Origin: Adiantum capillus-veneris | Lineage: Eukaryota > Streptophyta > Polypodiopsida > Polypodiales > Pteridaceae | DNA length: 60,000 bases | Reading direction: 5' to 3' | NCBI GenBank assembly: GCA_014529385.2 | Contig: CM043958.1 | Span: forward strand, 83,353,025-83,413,024 | Part shown: one piece after another, positions 1 to 10,400 of the stretch | Position numbering within the stretch: the stretch's first letter is position 1 | Layout: each line of letters begins with the position of its first letter | Notes under the pieces: model-generated | What the model was told of the DNA's origin: nothing | Databases searched by the model: none | What the model saw: the letters and a program-made list of their open reading frames with translations, nothing else | Made by a program: the position numbers and the translations under genes

Positions 1-605
1 GTAGCTCGTTTTTGCCTCCCAGAGTGGCAGAATCGCTCACAGGCTGACACGTCGCCCAGTTTCCGAGTTTGGGCTTTCCCTGCTAAAAATATCTCAACTG
101 GTGCGTCAGTTGACTTGGCAGCAGAGCAATAAAATGTTCCCCTTGTCATTCCAGAGCTAATGACGCGAACACATTTTCCGGTCAAAAGTAGCAGTTCCCT
201 AAATTTTAGGAGATGCTTCCATGGCGTCGCTATCGGTCTCCTGACCATCATTGAAGACTACCATTTGACCAACATCTACAATGTGGGTTAATTTACTAGC
301 CCCTTTCAACTTATAAAGTTGCAGTGACTTGACGAGTGGCCCAAATTCCAGTTTGGCGCACACGAGCTTCCATACTCATCAGAATTCAGTGCTAACTGGC
401 CCGGGCAGTCCCTGTCTGACCGACCTAGATCCCCGATGTGAGAAACCCATTTGGCTGCAGCCGTTTCACACTGGCCATGCAATGTCCACTTGCACCTTTT
501 CAAGGGTTTTGGGACAAACAAGTAAAAATAAAATAAATATATCTAATACTTATTTACGGAAGGCAACAGGAAAAATACACCTCCTGGTGACATGTGTCAC
601 GTAAC
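1..605. other. Unassigned left flank
   Basis: I recognise no gene here. The short ORFs on both strands lack recognisable motifs. Only the last 15 or so bases (ATGTGTCACGTAACA, ending at 606) match the outer tip of the LTRs found at 2629-3778 and 6874-8064; the rest does not resemble them. This is therefore either a strongly diverged 3' LTR of element 1 or unrelated DNA joined by a later rearrangement. Confidence 0.4.
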
Positions 606-606
606 A

Positions 607-619
607 TCCCCTCCTTTTC
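607..619 (-). promoter_or_regulatory. Polypurine tract of element 1
   Basis: On the minus strand the bases read TTGAAAAGGAGGGGA immediately before an LTR-like tip TGTTACGTGACAC-type end. This is the expected plus-strand priming site next to the 3' LTR. The same tract occurs at 4740-4754 in element 2. Confidence 0.65.
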
Positions 620-1733
620 AAAGTGAGGTACTGGTACCGAACTGTATGGCGTCGAGGGAGATCGCCAACAGCATCCGGAATCCTGGAAGGGACTCTTCGC
701 CGGCCCACTCTGCTGTGTGGGTCGAGCGATACTTGAACTTCATAAAGGTCTGCAACGCTTGCTTCTTTGGGCCGCGCCGAAAGCGACTCAAAGTCTTCTG
801 TGGCTCCTTCGATGCTTCAACTTCGTTGAGAGTCCTGCTTCTTTCGTCTTCAAGAATCTCCATGGCTGAAAATTCCTGAAACCATCTCCAACACAAAACC
901 ATGAACATACCTATTCCATGTAAAGTGAAGGAAAAAAATCTTGTCTTCTCTAAAGACTATGTATGCAATGTAGATGAACATAGAGACGGAGTGACAACCC
1001 GTTCATCAAACACATGCAAACAATGAGGTCGAATCTTTTCTGTTTGATCGAAATCAATCAACTGTGGCAAATCACAATGGAAATGCCCATGCTTGGTGCT
1101 TATACTATCATGTGCTCTTTCGGAAACTGTGTCATGCCAAGGAAGAGACATGGAATGTGACTTCCTTACATACAAACTTTTCATCTTTTCATGAACAATC
1201 CGCATACATTCGTGCTCATCCATGAGAGAAACGTGCTCAACATACAATATGTCATGCCTAGGAAAAGGGATCACATAACGATGCTGACTAAAATACAGGA
1301 AACGATCACAAATGAAACATTCAAACAATGCGTGTGTATCAATCATGCGAACACATAATACTTCCTGTGAGGGTTCTTTGGACCTAGGCTCGAGAGCCAA
1401 GATCGCTTCTTCTTGAATGATCGAATCGTCCTATGGGGGTTCTTTGAGCCTCGACTCGAAAGTCAAGATCGATCCTTCGTGATTGATCGAATCTACAACG
1501 AGGTTAGCTTTGCTAGAAAAAGCATCCACTAACACCTCATCCTAGTGAACAATCACATCTTTTTCATGCAAGTCATCATGCTCGTGAGAAATCACATCTT
1601 GATCATGCAAATCATCATGCTTGTCATTGTCATCCAAATCATTATGCAAATCATCATGCTTATCATTGTCATCCAAATCATCATGCAAGTCATTGTCAAT
1701 CAAATCATCATCATGCTTCACACAATCATGCAA
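618..1733 (-). pseudogene. C-terminal part of the element 1 gag-like protein, broken
   Basis: Three open stretches (1542-1733, 957-1400, 618-908, all in one frame) align with the single long minus-strand ORF of element 2 (4751-5947). The first part is the His/Asp-rich repeat, with units such as HDDLHDQDVISH; it has about two units here against three in element 2. Downstream lies a segment with a conserved Cys/His-containing patch (ECFICDR) and a basic C-terminus. Stops between the stretches and a 2-base deletion near 1760 relative to element 2 disrupt it. No known domain is recognised. Confidence 0.55.
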
Positions 1734-1797
1734 ATCCTGTGTGTCATGCTTGGGAGAAGAAGAGGCTGAGAGTCTCCTTTTCCCGATCTTGTTGCAT

Positions 1798-2133
1798 CTA
1801 TGCCTGCATTTGAGAAAAGAGTCGCAACATCTCTTGCCTTATTGCTTTGTTCTCGCGATCTAGGGCTGCCATTCTTTCTGTGTAGTTACGCTCTATGGCT
1901 GCCATGTCTTCTTCGTAGGCTTTTCTTTCTGCTTCTCGTTCGGCATCTCTTGCTTTGTCTTCTAACTTCTTGTTCATCATCCGCTTGTCGAAAGCCTCCA
2001 TAGGAGTTAGTGCAATCGGTGTCGTAGATGGGGAAGGGTCGGAAAAACCTCTTGGTGGGGAAAATTCTTCTTCGCCTCTCTCATGCTCATCACCTGTATG
2101 CGAAGTATCCATTCCGCTTCGGGTGACGACCAT
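1798..2133 (-). pseudogene. N-terminal gag-like head of element 1
   Basis: The ORF starts at ATG 2131-2133 with MVVTRSGMDTS. A short TRSG-type start is common for gypsy-type gag proteins. An acidic/proline-rich linker (FSPPRGFSDP) follows, then a Glu/Arg/Ala-rich stretch (about residues 55-110) with coiled-coil character ending in LRLFSQMQA. A TAG at 1798-1800 ends it where element 2 continues with Gln-Ile-Gln. This was probably the start of the same protein that continues at 618-1733. The function is inferred to be structural (particle or RNA packaging). Confidence 0.55.
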
Positions 2134-2615
2134 TCTGAAGTCATGGGTTCTTGTGGGTTCTTAAGTTCACGAGGAACTTGGGTTCTTGAGGGTCTCGGTT
2201 TCTTAAGTTCACGAGGAACTTGGGTTCTTGGGGGTCTTGAGGTTCTTGAGTCTTGAGGGTCTTGGGTCTTGAGGTTTTCTTTCGCTTGCAAATCGCGTTG
2301 GAGAAAATCACCCGAGTTCTACCCTTTTCTACGGGCGCACCCCTTGGCGGCCTTGCGCTCACACCAAGGTTGCTTTTTCCCACCTCACGTCGATTGGCCG
2401 GCCGCTAAGTGCACGGTCCGCTCTCAATGAGTGAAAAGAGACACAAGGGGAGGCTGGACAAGCCCTTCTTTCTTGAGATTCCTGTCACTCTTCAACAAAA
2501 CACGATTAGGAATCACCACGTCCAAGTAAACTTGGGTTCGTGCGATCGTAACAAGCAAAAAAAATTCTTGTGGTTCTTGTGGTTCTTCCCTTGAGTAATG
2601 CAGAACACTTCCAAA

Positions 2616-2627
2616 GCTCTGATACCA
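2616..2627 (-). promoter_or_regulatory. Primer-binding site (initiator Met tRNA), element 1
   Basis: The minus strand reads TGGTATCAGAGC one base after the LTR end (...CTTACA). This is the classic complement of the 3' end of plant initiator tRNA-Met and marks the start of reverse transcription. Confidence 0.9.
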
Positions 2628-2628
2628 A

Positions 2629-3778
2629 TGTAAGATGCAGCGGAATGAATGATGTATTTTCTCAAGATTAGTGATCTTTATTGCTCAAGGTTCCTTTTAG
2701 TTCTTAGGGAAAAAGAGAGCTTTCCGTCTTATGGAGAGTGCTATGATCACGAACAAAGTGAGTGGATATTGTGCGTGCAAGTGAATGAGACTGAGAGAAG
2801 GAGAGAGAAGAGATACGACACCCGAGAGGTTGTAAAACCCTCCTCCGAAGGCCCCACTCTTGTCGGCGAGAGTCGTCTACTTTGATTGCACAAAGGTGTA
2901 CAATGTGTATGCAATGGACTAATGCAATTTGGACTATGCCGATGACGACGACGGTGATGACGACGACGACTTGTGGCTGAAATTTGAGATCTTCTAATCG
3001 CTGAATTTCGGGAATGTTTCGGTGGCTAAAAATGACTGTTTTGGCTGCGTTTTTATGGCTGAAAATGAAGGAACATCTGCAACCAATTTGGGGGCTGATC
3101 TGCTTCTGTGTCTAAGGCTGAAACTGTGTATGTGCGGCGATTAGGGGCTGAAAACCAAAACGCTGCAGCAGAGCAAAAACGCTAGCAAAACGCTAAGGCT
3201 GATCTGGGGCAGAATTCAAAACGTTGATGATGTTGATTGAAAAACGCCAGGGCTGAATGGTGCTGGGGGGCGATCTTGCAAGGGATGGGGGATCTGGGTC
3301 TATGGCGATGTAGCCATGCTAGAAAACGCCAGGGAAGGTGAGAGGTGGTGAGGCTAAGTGCTGAGGGAGGGGTACTGCTAAGAAGTTGCCTGTTGAGCGG
3401 TAAGCTCCTGCTGCCTCTTCTGCCAGAAAGTGCTAACTTGGGTTTGCTTATATATTAACTTAGAAAAACTGCCCTACCTACTTTTGTTGGAAAGTCACTT
3501 AAAAATAATAAGTGAAAATAACCAAAAATAGGAAAATAGGCTAAATGCACTGGAAAATTCCCCTAACTGATGCTAATGGATTCTGATGGGAATTCCGATG
3601 ATCATGCTGTGTGCAACCGGAGGATATGCATCTATGCTAAGTGACTGTGCATGCACGGTCTATGAATAGACTCACAAAAGTGCCTGATCACTGCTAATCT
3701 AAACTGAATGAACTAACTGAACCCTGTTGTGGTGTAGCTTGTCCACGGACACATAGGGTTGGGATGTGTCACGTAACA
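2629..3778 (-). repeat. 5' LTR of element 1 (1150 bp)
   Basis: On the minus strand the LTR runs from TGTTACGTGACAC... to ...CATCTTACA, followed by the primer-binding site. It aligns over its full length with 6874-8064 and partly with 3779-4739. It contains a short (GAC)n-type tract near 2941-2970, many degenerate GGCTGAAA words and a TATA-like site at 3447-3459. Length difference from 6874-8064 is about 40 bp. Confidence 0.85.
3447..3459 (-). promoter_or_regulatory. TATA-like promoter site in LTR 1
   Basis: The minus strand reads TTAATATATAAGC. The same site is conserved at 4422-4434 (TTAATTTATAAGC) and 7730-7742 in the sister LTRs and points into each element, as expected for the U3 promoter. 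Confidence 0.5.
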
Positions 3779-4739
3779 TGCACAAAGTGGTACAATGCGT
3801 ATGCAATGGACTGATGCAACTTGGGACTATGCCGATGACGACGACGGTGATGACGACGACGACTTTAGGGCTGAAATCTGTGGTCTTCTATCTGCTGAAA
3901 ATCTGCTAATCTTTGGGCTGTTTCGGTGGCTGAAAATGACTGTTTTGGCTGCGTTTTCAAAGGCTGAATTTAGGGATCCTCTGCAACCAACCAAGGCTGA
4001 ATCTGCTGCTGTCCAATAGGGCTGAAATCACTGACCATCTGACGCGGTAAGGGCTGAAAACCAAAAACGCTGATGGCTGTGGCAGCATTAGTAAAAACGT
4101 TGGTCAATTCTGGGACTGTGGCGGTGATGCAAGCTGAAAACGCTAGGGCACTGCGGGAGATGCTGAGGATATGCAAAAACGCCAGGCTTAGTGGGAAACC
4201 CAAAATGCTAGGGCTAGGTATCTGTGGCGCTGAAGCCAATCTAGAAAACGCCAAGGGTGGAAAGTGTCTGGCAATGAAGGGGGATCTGAAAACGCTAGGC
4301 TTGGGGATGGAGGTCGCCAAGGCTCGCGGGTGCTGAGGGTACTGCGGGTTCTTGCTGAGAAGATTCCTGTTGAGCATGTGCTCCTCCTGTCTCTTCTGCC
4401 ATTGAGTACTAACTTGGGTTTGCTTATAAATTAACTTAGGAAAATTGCCCTACCTACTTTTGTTGGGAAGTCACTTAAAAATAATAAGTGAAAAATACCA
4501 AAAATAGGGAAAATAGGCTAAATGCACTGGAAAATTCGGATTCTAATGGGAATTATGATGATCATGCTGTGTGCAACCAGAGGATATGCATCTATGCTAA
4601 GTGACTGGGCATGCACGGTCTACGAATAAACTCACAAAAGTGCCAGATCACTTCTAAATCTAGACTGACTTGACTGACTGAACCCTGATCATGCTGTAGC
4701 TTGTCCACGGACACACAGGGTTGGATGTGTCACGTGACA
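3779..4739 (-). repeat. Truncated 3' LTR of element 2
   Basis: This 961-bp segment matches 7140-8064 of the full LTR but lacks the equivalent of 6874-7139 (about 266 bp). It starts abruptly at TGCACAAAGTGG, directly against the terminal TG/CA edge of LTR 1 at 3778. Its other end (4739) abuts a polypurine tract, so it is the 3' LTR of element 2 on the minus strand. Insertion of element 1 into this LTR would explain the break; a 5-bp target copy TGCAC (3779-3783) would then be expected on the far side of element 1, outside the window. Confidence 0.8.
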
Positions 4740-4754
4740 TCCCCTCCTTTTCAA
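4740..4754 (-). promoter_or_regulatory. Polypurine tract of element 2
   Basis: The minus strand reads TTGAAAAGGAGGGGA and is followed directly by the LTR start TGTCACGTGACACATCC. This fixes the 3' LTR boundary at 4739/4740. Confidence 0.85.
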
Positions 4755-6370
4755 ACTGAGGTACTGATACCGAACTGTATGGCGTCGAGAGAGATCGCCA
4801 ATAGCATTCGGAATCCTGGAAGGGACTCTTCGCCGGCCCACTCCGATGTGTGGGTCGTGCGGTACTTGAACTTCATAAAGGTCTGCAACGCTTGCTTCTT
4901 TCGGCCGCGTCGAAAGTGACACAAAGTCTTTTGTGGCTCCTTCCTTGCTTCAACTTCGTCTAGAGACCTGCTTCTTTCTTCTTCAAGAATCTCCATGGCT
5001 GAAAATTCCTGAAACCACTTCCAACACAAAACCATGAACATACCCATTCCATGTAAAGTGAAGGAAAAAGATCTTGTCTTCGCTAAAGACTGTGTATGCA
5101 ATGTAGATGAACATAGAGACGAAGTGACAACCCGTTCATCAAACACATGCAAACAATGAGATCGAATCTTTCGCTTATGATCTATAGCAATCAACTGTGG
5201 CAATTCACAACGGAAATGCCCATGCTTGGTGCTCACACTTTCATGTGCTCGTTCGAAAACTGTGTCATGCCAAGGAAGAGACATGGAATGTGACTTCCTT
5301 ACATACAGACTTTTCACCTTTTCATGAACAATCCGCATACATTCGTGCTCGTCCATGAGAGAAACGTGCTCAACGTACAATACGTCATGCCTAGGAAAAG
5401 GGATCACATAAAGATGCTGACTAAAATACAGGAAACGATCACAAATGAAACACTCGAACAATGCATGCGTATCAATCATGCGAACACATAATACTTCCTG
5501 TGAAGGTTCTTTGGACCTAGGCTTGAGAGCCAAGATCAATCCTTCCTGAGGGATCGAATCGTCTTGTGGGGGTTCTTGGGACCTTGACTCGAAAGCCAAG
5601 ATCGGTTCTTCGTGATTGATCGAATCTACAACAAGGTTAGCTTCGCTAGAAAAAGCATCCACTAACACATCATCCTTGTGAACAATCACATCATCTTCAT
5701 GCAACTCATCATGCTTGTGAGAAATCACATCTTGATCATGCAAATCATCATGCTTGTGAGAAATCACATCTTGATCATGCAAATCATCATGCTCGTGAGA
5801 AATCACATCTTGATCATGCAAATTATCATGCTTGTCATTGGCATGCAAATCATTGACATCCAAATCATCATGCTTATCATTGTCATTCAAATCATCATCC
5901 AAGTCATTGTCAATCAAATCATCATCATGCTTCACACAATCATGCAAATCCTGTGTGTCATGCTATGGAGAAGAAGAGACTGAGAGAGTCTCCTTTTCCT
6001 GATCTTGTTGAATCTGTGCCTGCATTTGAGAAAAGAGTCGCAACATCTCTTGCATTCTTGCTTTGGTCTCGCGGTCATATTCTGCTTGTCTTGCTTTGTT
6101 CTCGCGATGTATGGCTGCCACTCTTTCTATGTATTGACTCTCTATGGCAGCCATCTTTTCTTCGTGTTCACGCTCTATTTCTACTTTTCAGTCTAACTTC
6201 TTGTCCATACACAACTGCGGCAACTCCTTCATAGGAGTTAGTGCAATCCTTGACCTAGATGGGGAAGGGGCAGGGTCGGAAAAACCTCTTGGTGGGGAAA
6301 ATTCTTCTTCGCCTCTCTCATGCTCATCACCTCCAAGCGAAGTATCCATTCCGCTTCGAGTGATGATCAT
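4751..6370 (-). pseudogene. Gag-like protein with His/Asp 13-residue repeats (element 2)
   Basis: One minus-strand frame runs 540 codons from ATG 6368-6370 to 4751, interrupted by TGA at 6188-6190 and TAG at 5963-5965. Order of parts: MIITRSGMDTS head; charged coiled-coil-like region (about codons 73-130); a strongly acidic His/Asp zone (about codons 142-220) with about three tandem 13-residue units of the type HDDLHDQDVISHK; linkers with repeated SRSQEP/PRSKEP words; a region with Cys/His and aromatic residues (ECFICDRFLYF); and a basic tail. Residue periodicity follows GAT/CAT codons. I do not recognise a domain for the second half. The His/Asp zone could bind metal, but that is only a guess. 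The two stops mean this copy is not intact. Confidence 0.65.
5690..5850 (-). repeat. 39-bp tandem repeat coding the HDDLHDQDVISHK unit
   Basis: Units of 39 bp (plus strand word AATCACATCTTGATCATGCA) are repeated about three times here and about twice in the matching part of element 1 (1560-1620). Copy number differs between sister elements while the reading frame is kept, since 39 is a multiple of 3. Confidence 0.7.
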
Positions 6371-6860
6371 TCTGAAGTCGTGGGTTCTTGTGGATTCTTG
6401 TGGTCTTGAGTTCTTAAGTTCACAAGGAACTTGGGTTCTTGAGGATCTTGGGTTCTTAAGTTCACGAGGAACTTGGGTTCTTGCGGGTCTTGGTTCTTGA
6501 GGTTCTTGAGGTTTTCTTTCGCTTACAAACCGCGTTTGAGAAGGATCTTCTCTTCACCCGAGTTCTACTCTTTTCCGCGGGCGCACCCCTTGGCGGCCTT
6601 GCGCTCACACCAAGGTTTCTTTTTCCCACCTCACGTCGATTGGCCGGCCGCTAAGTGCACGGTCCGCTCTCAATGAGTGAAAAGAGACACAAGAGGAAGC
6701 TGGACAAGCCCTTCTTTCTTGGGATTCCTATCACTCTTCAAGAAAACACGATTGGGAATCGTCACGCCCAAGCGAACTTGGGTTCATGCGACCGCAACAA
6801 GCAAAAAAATTCTTGTGATTCTTGTGGTTCTTTCCTTGAGTGATACAGAACACTACCAAA

Positions 6861-6872
6861 GCTCTGATACCA
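6861..6872 (-). promoter_or_regulatory. Primer-binding site (initiator Met tRNA), element 2
   Basis: The minus strand reads TGGTATCAGAGC one base inside the LTR edge at 6874. It is identical to the site at 2616-2627. Confidence 0.9.
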
Positions 6873-6873
6873 A

Positions 6874-8064
6874 TGTTAGGTGCAGCGGAATGATTGTTTG
6901 CGCTTTGCTCAAGATGAGTGCTCCGAACTGTGCTCAAGGGTTCCTTTTAGTTCTTATGGAAGGGAGAGCCTTCCGTTCTTAATGAGAAAGTGCTATGATC
7001 ACGAACAAAGTGAATGGACACTGTGCGTGCAAGTGTATGAGACTGAGAGAAAGAGAGAAGAGAGATACGACACCAAAGACGTTGTAAAACCCTCCTCCGA
7101 AGGCCCCACTCTCGTCGGCGAGAGTGGTCTACTAATGATTGCACAAAGTGGTACAATGCGTATGCAATGGACTGATGCAACTTGGGACTAAGCCGATGAC
7201 GACGACGGTGATGACGACGACGACGACTTTAAAGCTGAAATCTGTGGTCTTCTATCTGCTGAAAATCTGCTAATCTTTGGGCTGTTTCGGTGGCTGAAAA
7301 TGACTGTTTTGGCTGTGTTTTCGAGGGCTGAATTTAGGGATCCTCTACAACCAACTAGGGCTGAATCTGCTGCTGTCCAATAGGGCTGAAATCGCTGACC
7401 ATCTGACGCGGTAAGGGCTGAAAACCAAAAACGCTGATGGCTGTGGTAGCGTTAGTAAAAACGCTGGTCAATTTTGGGACTGTGGCGGTGATGCAAGCTG
7501 AAAACGCTAGGGCACTGCGGGAGATACTGAGGATATGCAAAAACGCCAGGCTTAATGGGAAACCCAAAATGCTAGGGCTAGGTATCTATGGCGATGAAGC
7601 CAATCTGGAAAACACCAGGGGTGGAAAGTGTCTGGCAATGAAGGAGGATCTGAAAGCGCTAGGCTTGGGGATGGAGGTCCAAGGCTCGCGGGTGCTGAGG
7701 GTACTGCGGGTTCTTGCTAACTTGGGTTTGCTTATATATTAACTTAGCAAAATTGCCCTACCTACTTTTGTTGGGAAGTCACTTATAAATAATAAGTGAA
7801 AAATACCAAAAATAGGGAAAATAGGCTAAATGCACTAGAAAATTCCCCTAACTGATTCTAATGGATTCTAATGGGAATTATGATGATCATGCTGTGTGCA
7901 ACCAGAGGATATGCATCTATGCTAAGTGACTGGGCATGCACGGTCTACGAATAGACTCACAAAAGTGCCAGATCACTGCTAAATCTAGACTGACTGGACT
8001 GACTGAACCCTGATCATGTTGTAGCTTGTCCACGGACACATAGGGTTGGATGTGTCACGTGACA
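6874..8064 (-). repeat. 5' LTR of element 2 (1191 bp)
   Basis: The LTR has termini TGTCACGTGACA... and ...CCTAACA on the minus strand, with a TATA-like site at 7730-7742 and a GAC-rich tract near 7195-7225. The terminal TGTCACGTGACA is itself a palindrome with a CACGTG core (G-box-like). It lacks about 55 bp present near 4355-4410 in the sister LTR. Confidence 0.85.
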
Positions 8065-9147
8065 TACCGAGAAGGCAGTGTCTATCTCAAACAGCCGTGC
8101 TTGTTGAAAGGCAGAAAAGTTGTGGGTACCAAGTCCGCTTGGCACTTTTGTTGGGGCTTAACTAATAGGAAATATATACATTGAGTGGCATAGACCACGT
8201 TGCTGCGTTGATCGATGCCGAGGAACCTATCTGTTCCGGATATTATACCTGATGCTGCAGTGACGATGCAGCTCTCCTCTTGAGGGTGAGAACCAAGTCG
8301 CGTTGATTCCCACTGCTTCTTGGAAGCTGATTTGACTGACTTCGTGCTGGTTCCTTCCTGGATGGCGACGAAGGTCCACTTCGCATTTAGCTGAGATGTG
8401 CTCGCTTCGTGTTCCATGGAGAGTAAGGTACTCTGCCGAATTGGATCCTTAGGCTTGATTGCCGAGGGGCATCCTTGAGCTCCTAAAGATTTGGCCTTTG
8501 GATTTTCCTTCGTGAAGCACTTACTGAGTGCTCGAGTAGACCTGGAAGTCTTGATATGAGCTTACCTGCTCGTTGAAGTAAGGTACGTTACAGAAGGGTA
8601 TCTTTTAGGCTTATTGAGCACCGGTCCGTCCCTTGACCAAAAAGATGAAGCCTATCTGATTCCTTCTTAAGTTCCTTGGCATACAAACCAAGGTTTTCCT
8701 GAGATTGCCGAAGAGTCAATCCCATTGATACCTTGAAGCTTTGGCATACTTCAGGACTCGATTGAACCTGAATGTTCTGATGTCAGTCTTGCAAACTTGA
8801 GGGCAAGACTTGAGGTAGGTAACTCGTAGAGAAGAAGATTGGCCGATCCGCTTCTATTCCTCGCTATCTGCTTGAAGCTTGTCGCTTGCGTTGAGCCTGA
8901 ATGCTCATATATATCTGTTTTGATCTGGAAGAACTTTGACTTGTTCTTAACAAACCTGCCTTCGTTGGCCGACGAAAACAAACCTGAAAATCACGCATCT
9001 TGGGTCTTATTGTTTTCCCTTGCTTAGATCCGCTGTGATCAGGATGAAGGGTTGATAATGCAGTTGAAAGAAGGAGGGTTGATGATGGGACTCATCCTCT
9101 TGAGCCCGATGTGGTCGCACCACATACCTTTTCTTGTGTGCCCGTGA

Positions 9148-9335
9148 GGCTCCATCTTGAGCCGAATGTCCGAATGTGGGGCTTGACTGCATGTGTACCT
9201 GTAGGGGCTCCCGTCTGAGCTGAATGTAGGTGTACTCTTCGTGGTACCTGGATGGCTCCTTGTAAGCCGGATATAGGCGTATTCGTTGTCTTTACCTTGG
9301 AGGGGCACCTGTCTGAGCCCGGATGTAGGTGGATC
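9148..9335. repeat. Degenerate ~50-bp minisatellite
   Basis: Three to four units start with GGCTCC or GGCACC and contain GAGC(C)GAATGTAGGTG-like cores, separated by about 45-58 bp. Confidence 0.5.
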
Positions 9336-9622
9336 TGCTTGTTGGGTCTATGTCACCGCTAAGTGGACATAGCCTTGATTGTCGGTCTTCTGCTGAAGAT
9401 GTGCCCACTCTGCTTGGGCTGATGTTGGCTTAGGAATATGAGCAGTGCTATCTCGGAGACCGCCACTGCGGGAGGCATCACTCAACCTCCGGCCTTCTTG
9501 TGAGGGGGCCTTCCTCATGTGGCTCTTGCGTTGAGCCGTCTTTGTAGGGGGCTATCCCCGAATCTGTGTGCTAAGTAAAGAGATGCATGGCCCGCCCGCT
9601 CGCATGCCTCCAGCTTCACTGT

Positions 9623-9805
9623 GGTGCTCGGTCCGCCACTTCTGGGTCATCCGGCTTCGAAGAAGAAGTGCGCGGTCCACCCAAATCGAGTTGGGTCCCC
9701 GGCATAGATGGAAGGGGCTCGGTCCACCGCTTATGGGTCCCCAACTTCGCTGTATAGAAAGGGGCACGGTCTACCCGAGTCGAAATCGGGTCCCCGGCTT
9801 TGCTG
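9623..9805. repeat. ~47-bp minisatellite, four units
   Basis: Units carry a CGGTCCACC box followed about 20 bp later by GGGTCCCCGGCTT. Four copies are visible, with a possible fifth decayed copy upstream near 9583. Confidence 0.65.
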
Positions 9806-9827
9806 ATGCTAATTGGCCCTTACATAG

Positions 9828-10000
9828 CCTGAAGGTCTGCAGGCACATCGTCCTACTTGTGAAGATCCTGTCTCTTTAAAATGTTGAGGCTCTAGTGTAC
9901 CTGATGTTCGGCAGGCACTCGGTCCTGCTTTTGAAGTTCGCTTCGCTGCTTTAGGCTCTAGATGTAGCCTGATAGTCTGCAGGCACTCGGTCCTGCTTTT
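9828..10000. repeat. ~71-bp minisatellite, about 2.5 units
   Basis: Units share GCAGGCACTCGGTCCTGC and AGGCTCTAG(A)TGTA words at a spacing of about 71 bp. Confidence 0.6.
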
Positions 10001-10334
10001 GATGGTCTGTTGGTTGGTTGCTGCTTGCGTCTCGATTGAGTTTGGGGGATTGTTGCCTTGCTTGGCTCACCCGCTGAAGATAGGGGCTAGGATCCGGTCA
10101 TCTTGCCTTCACCTGCCGATTGAATTCTCCTCAAGAGGTACTCTCTTAACAAACTTGGACACTCCAAGTCCAGAATAAATCACCACAGCACCAAATAACC
10201 ACTTCAAAACAATTCACAGATCACAATAGATTTGCACTGGCCCGGTGGAGTTCCGTGCCTAGAGATATTGGCCCCAAAGACTGGCGCCCCTTTCGGTATT
10301 TCTTTATGTATTAAATCAATGCCAAAGTACAAGA

Positions 10335-10400
10335 GAGCGGTTAGGGTTTCACTCTTAGACTCTGCGTCCAGATGCTCTGCAGAGTGAGCCCTAAACCGCT
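10335..10400. repeat. Inverted repeat beside a TATA-like site
   Basis: The left arm AGCGGTTAGGGTTTCACTC (10335-10353) pairs, with a few mismatches, with the right arm GAGTGAGCCCTAAACCGCT (10382-10400). TATTTAAA follows directly at about 10402. Read on the minus strand this is a TATA-like site followed by a stable hairpin, which could be the promoter/leader of a small LTR-type insertion. Confidence 0.4.

Larger units (their letters stand above)
607..3778 (-). mobile_element. Element 1: gag-only non-autonomous LTR retrotransposon
   Basis: Read on the minus strand the order is 5' LTR (2629-3778), primer-binding site (2616-2627), a gag-like coding region, then a polypurine tract (607-619). The internal region is only about 2.0 kb and shows no protease, reverse transcriptase, RNase H or integrase. 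That fits the non-autonomous class that keeps LTRs plus a gag-like gene (TR-GAG type). Its LTR and internal region are homologous throughout to element 2 at 4740-8064. The expected 3' LTR is not recognisable left of 607. Confidence 0.75.
4740..8064 (-). mobile_element. Element 2: gag-only non-autonomous LTR retrotransposon
   Basis: Minus-strand order is 5' LTR (6874-8064), primer-binding site (6861-6872), gag-like coding region (6370-4751), polypurine tract (4740-4754), then the truncated 3' LTR (3779-4739). The internal region is about 2.13 kb with no pol domains. Mobility would depend on enzymes from an autonomous relative. It is better preserved than element 1: only two in-frame stops interrupt a 540-codon reading frame. 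Confidence 0.8.

Noticed and set aside
1545-1769. Plus-strand Ile/Met-rich ORF resembling a membrane protein; also at 5678-5983
   Set aside because: It is the antisense of the GAT/CAT-coded His/Asp repeat on the minus strand; the hydrophobic look is a by-product of reading ATC/ATG.
9095-10000. tRNA or rRNA gene cluster suggested by repeated GGTCC/GGCTT words
   Set aside because: No cloverleaf or rRNA landmarks; the words are units of minisatellites.
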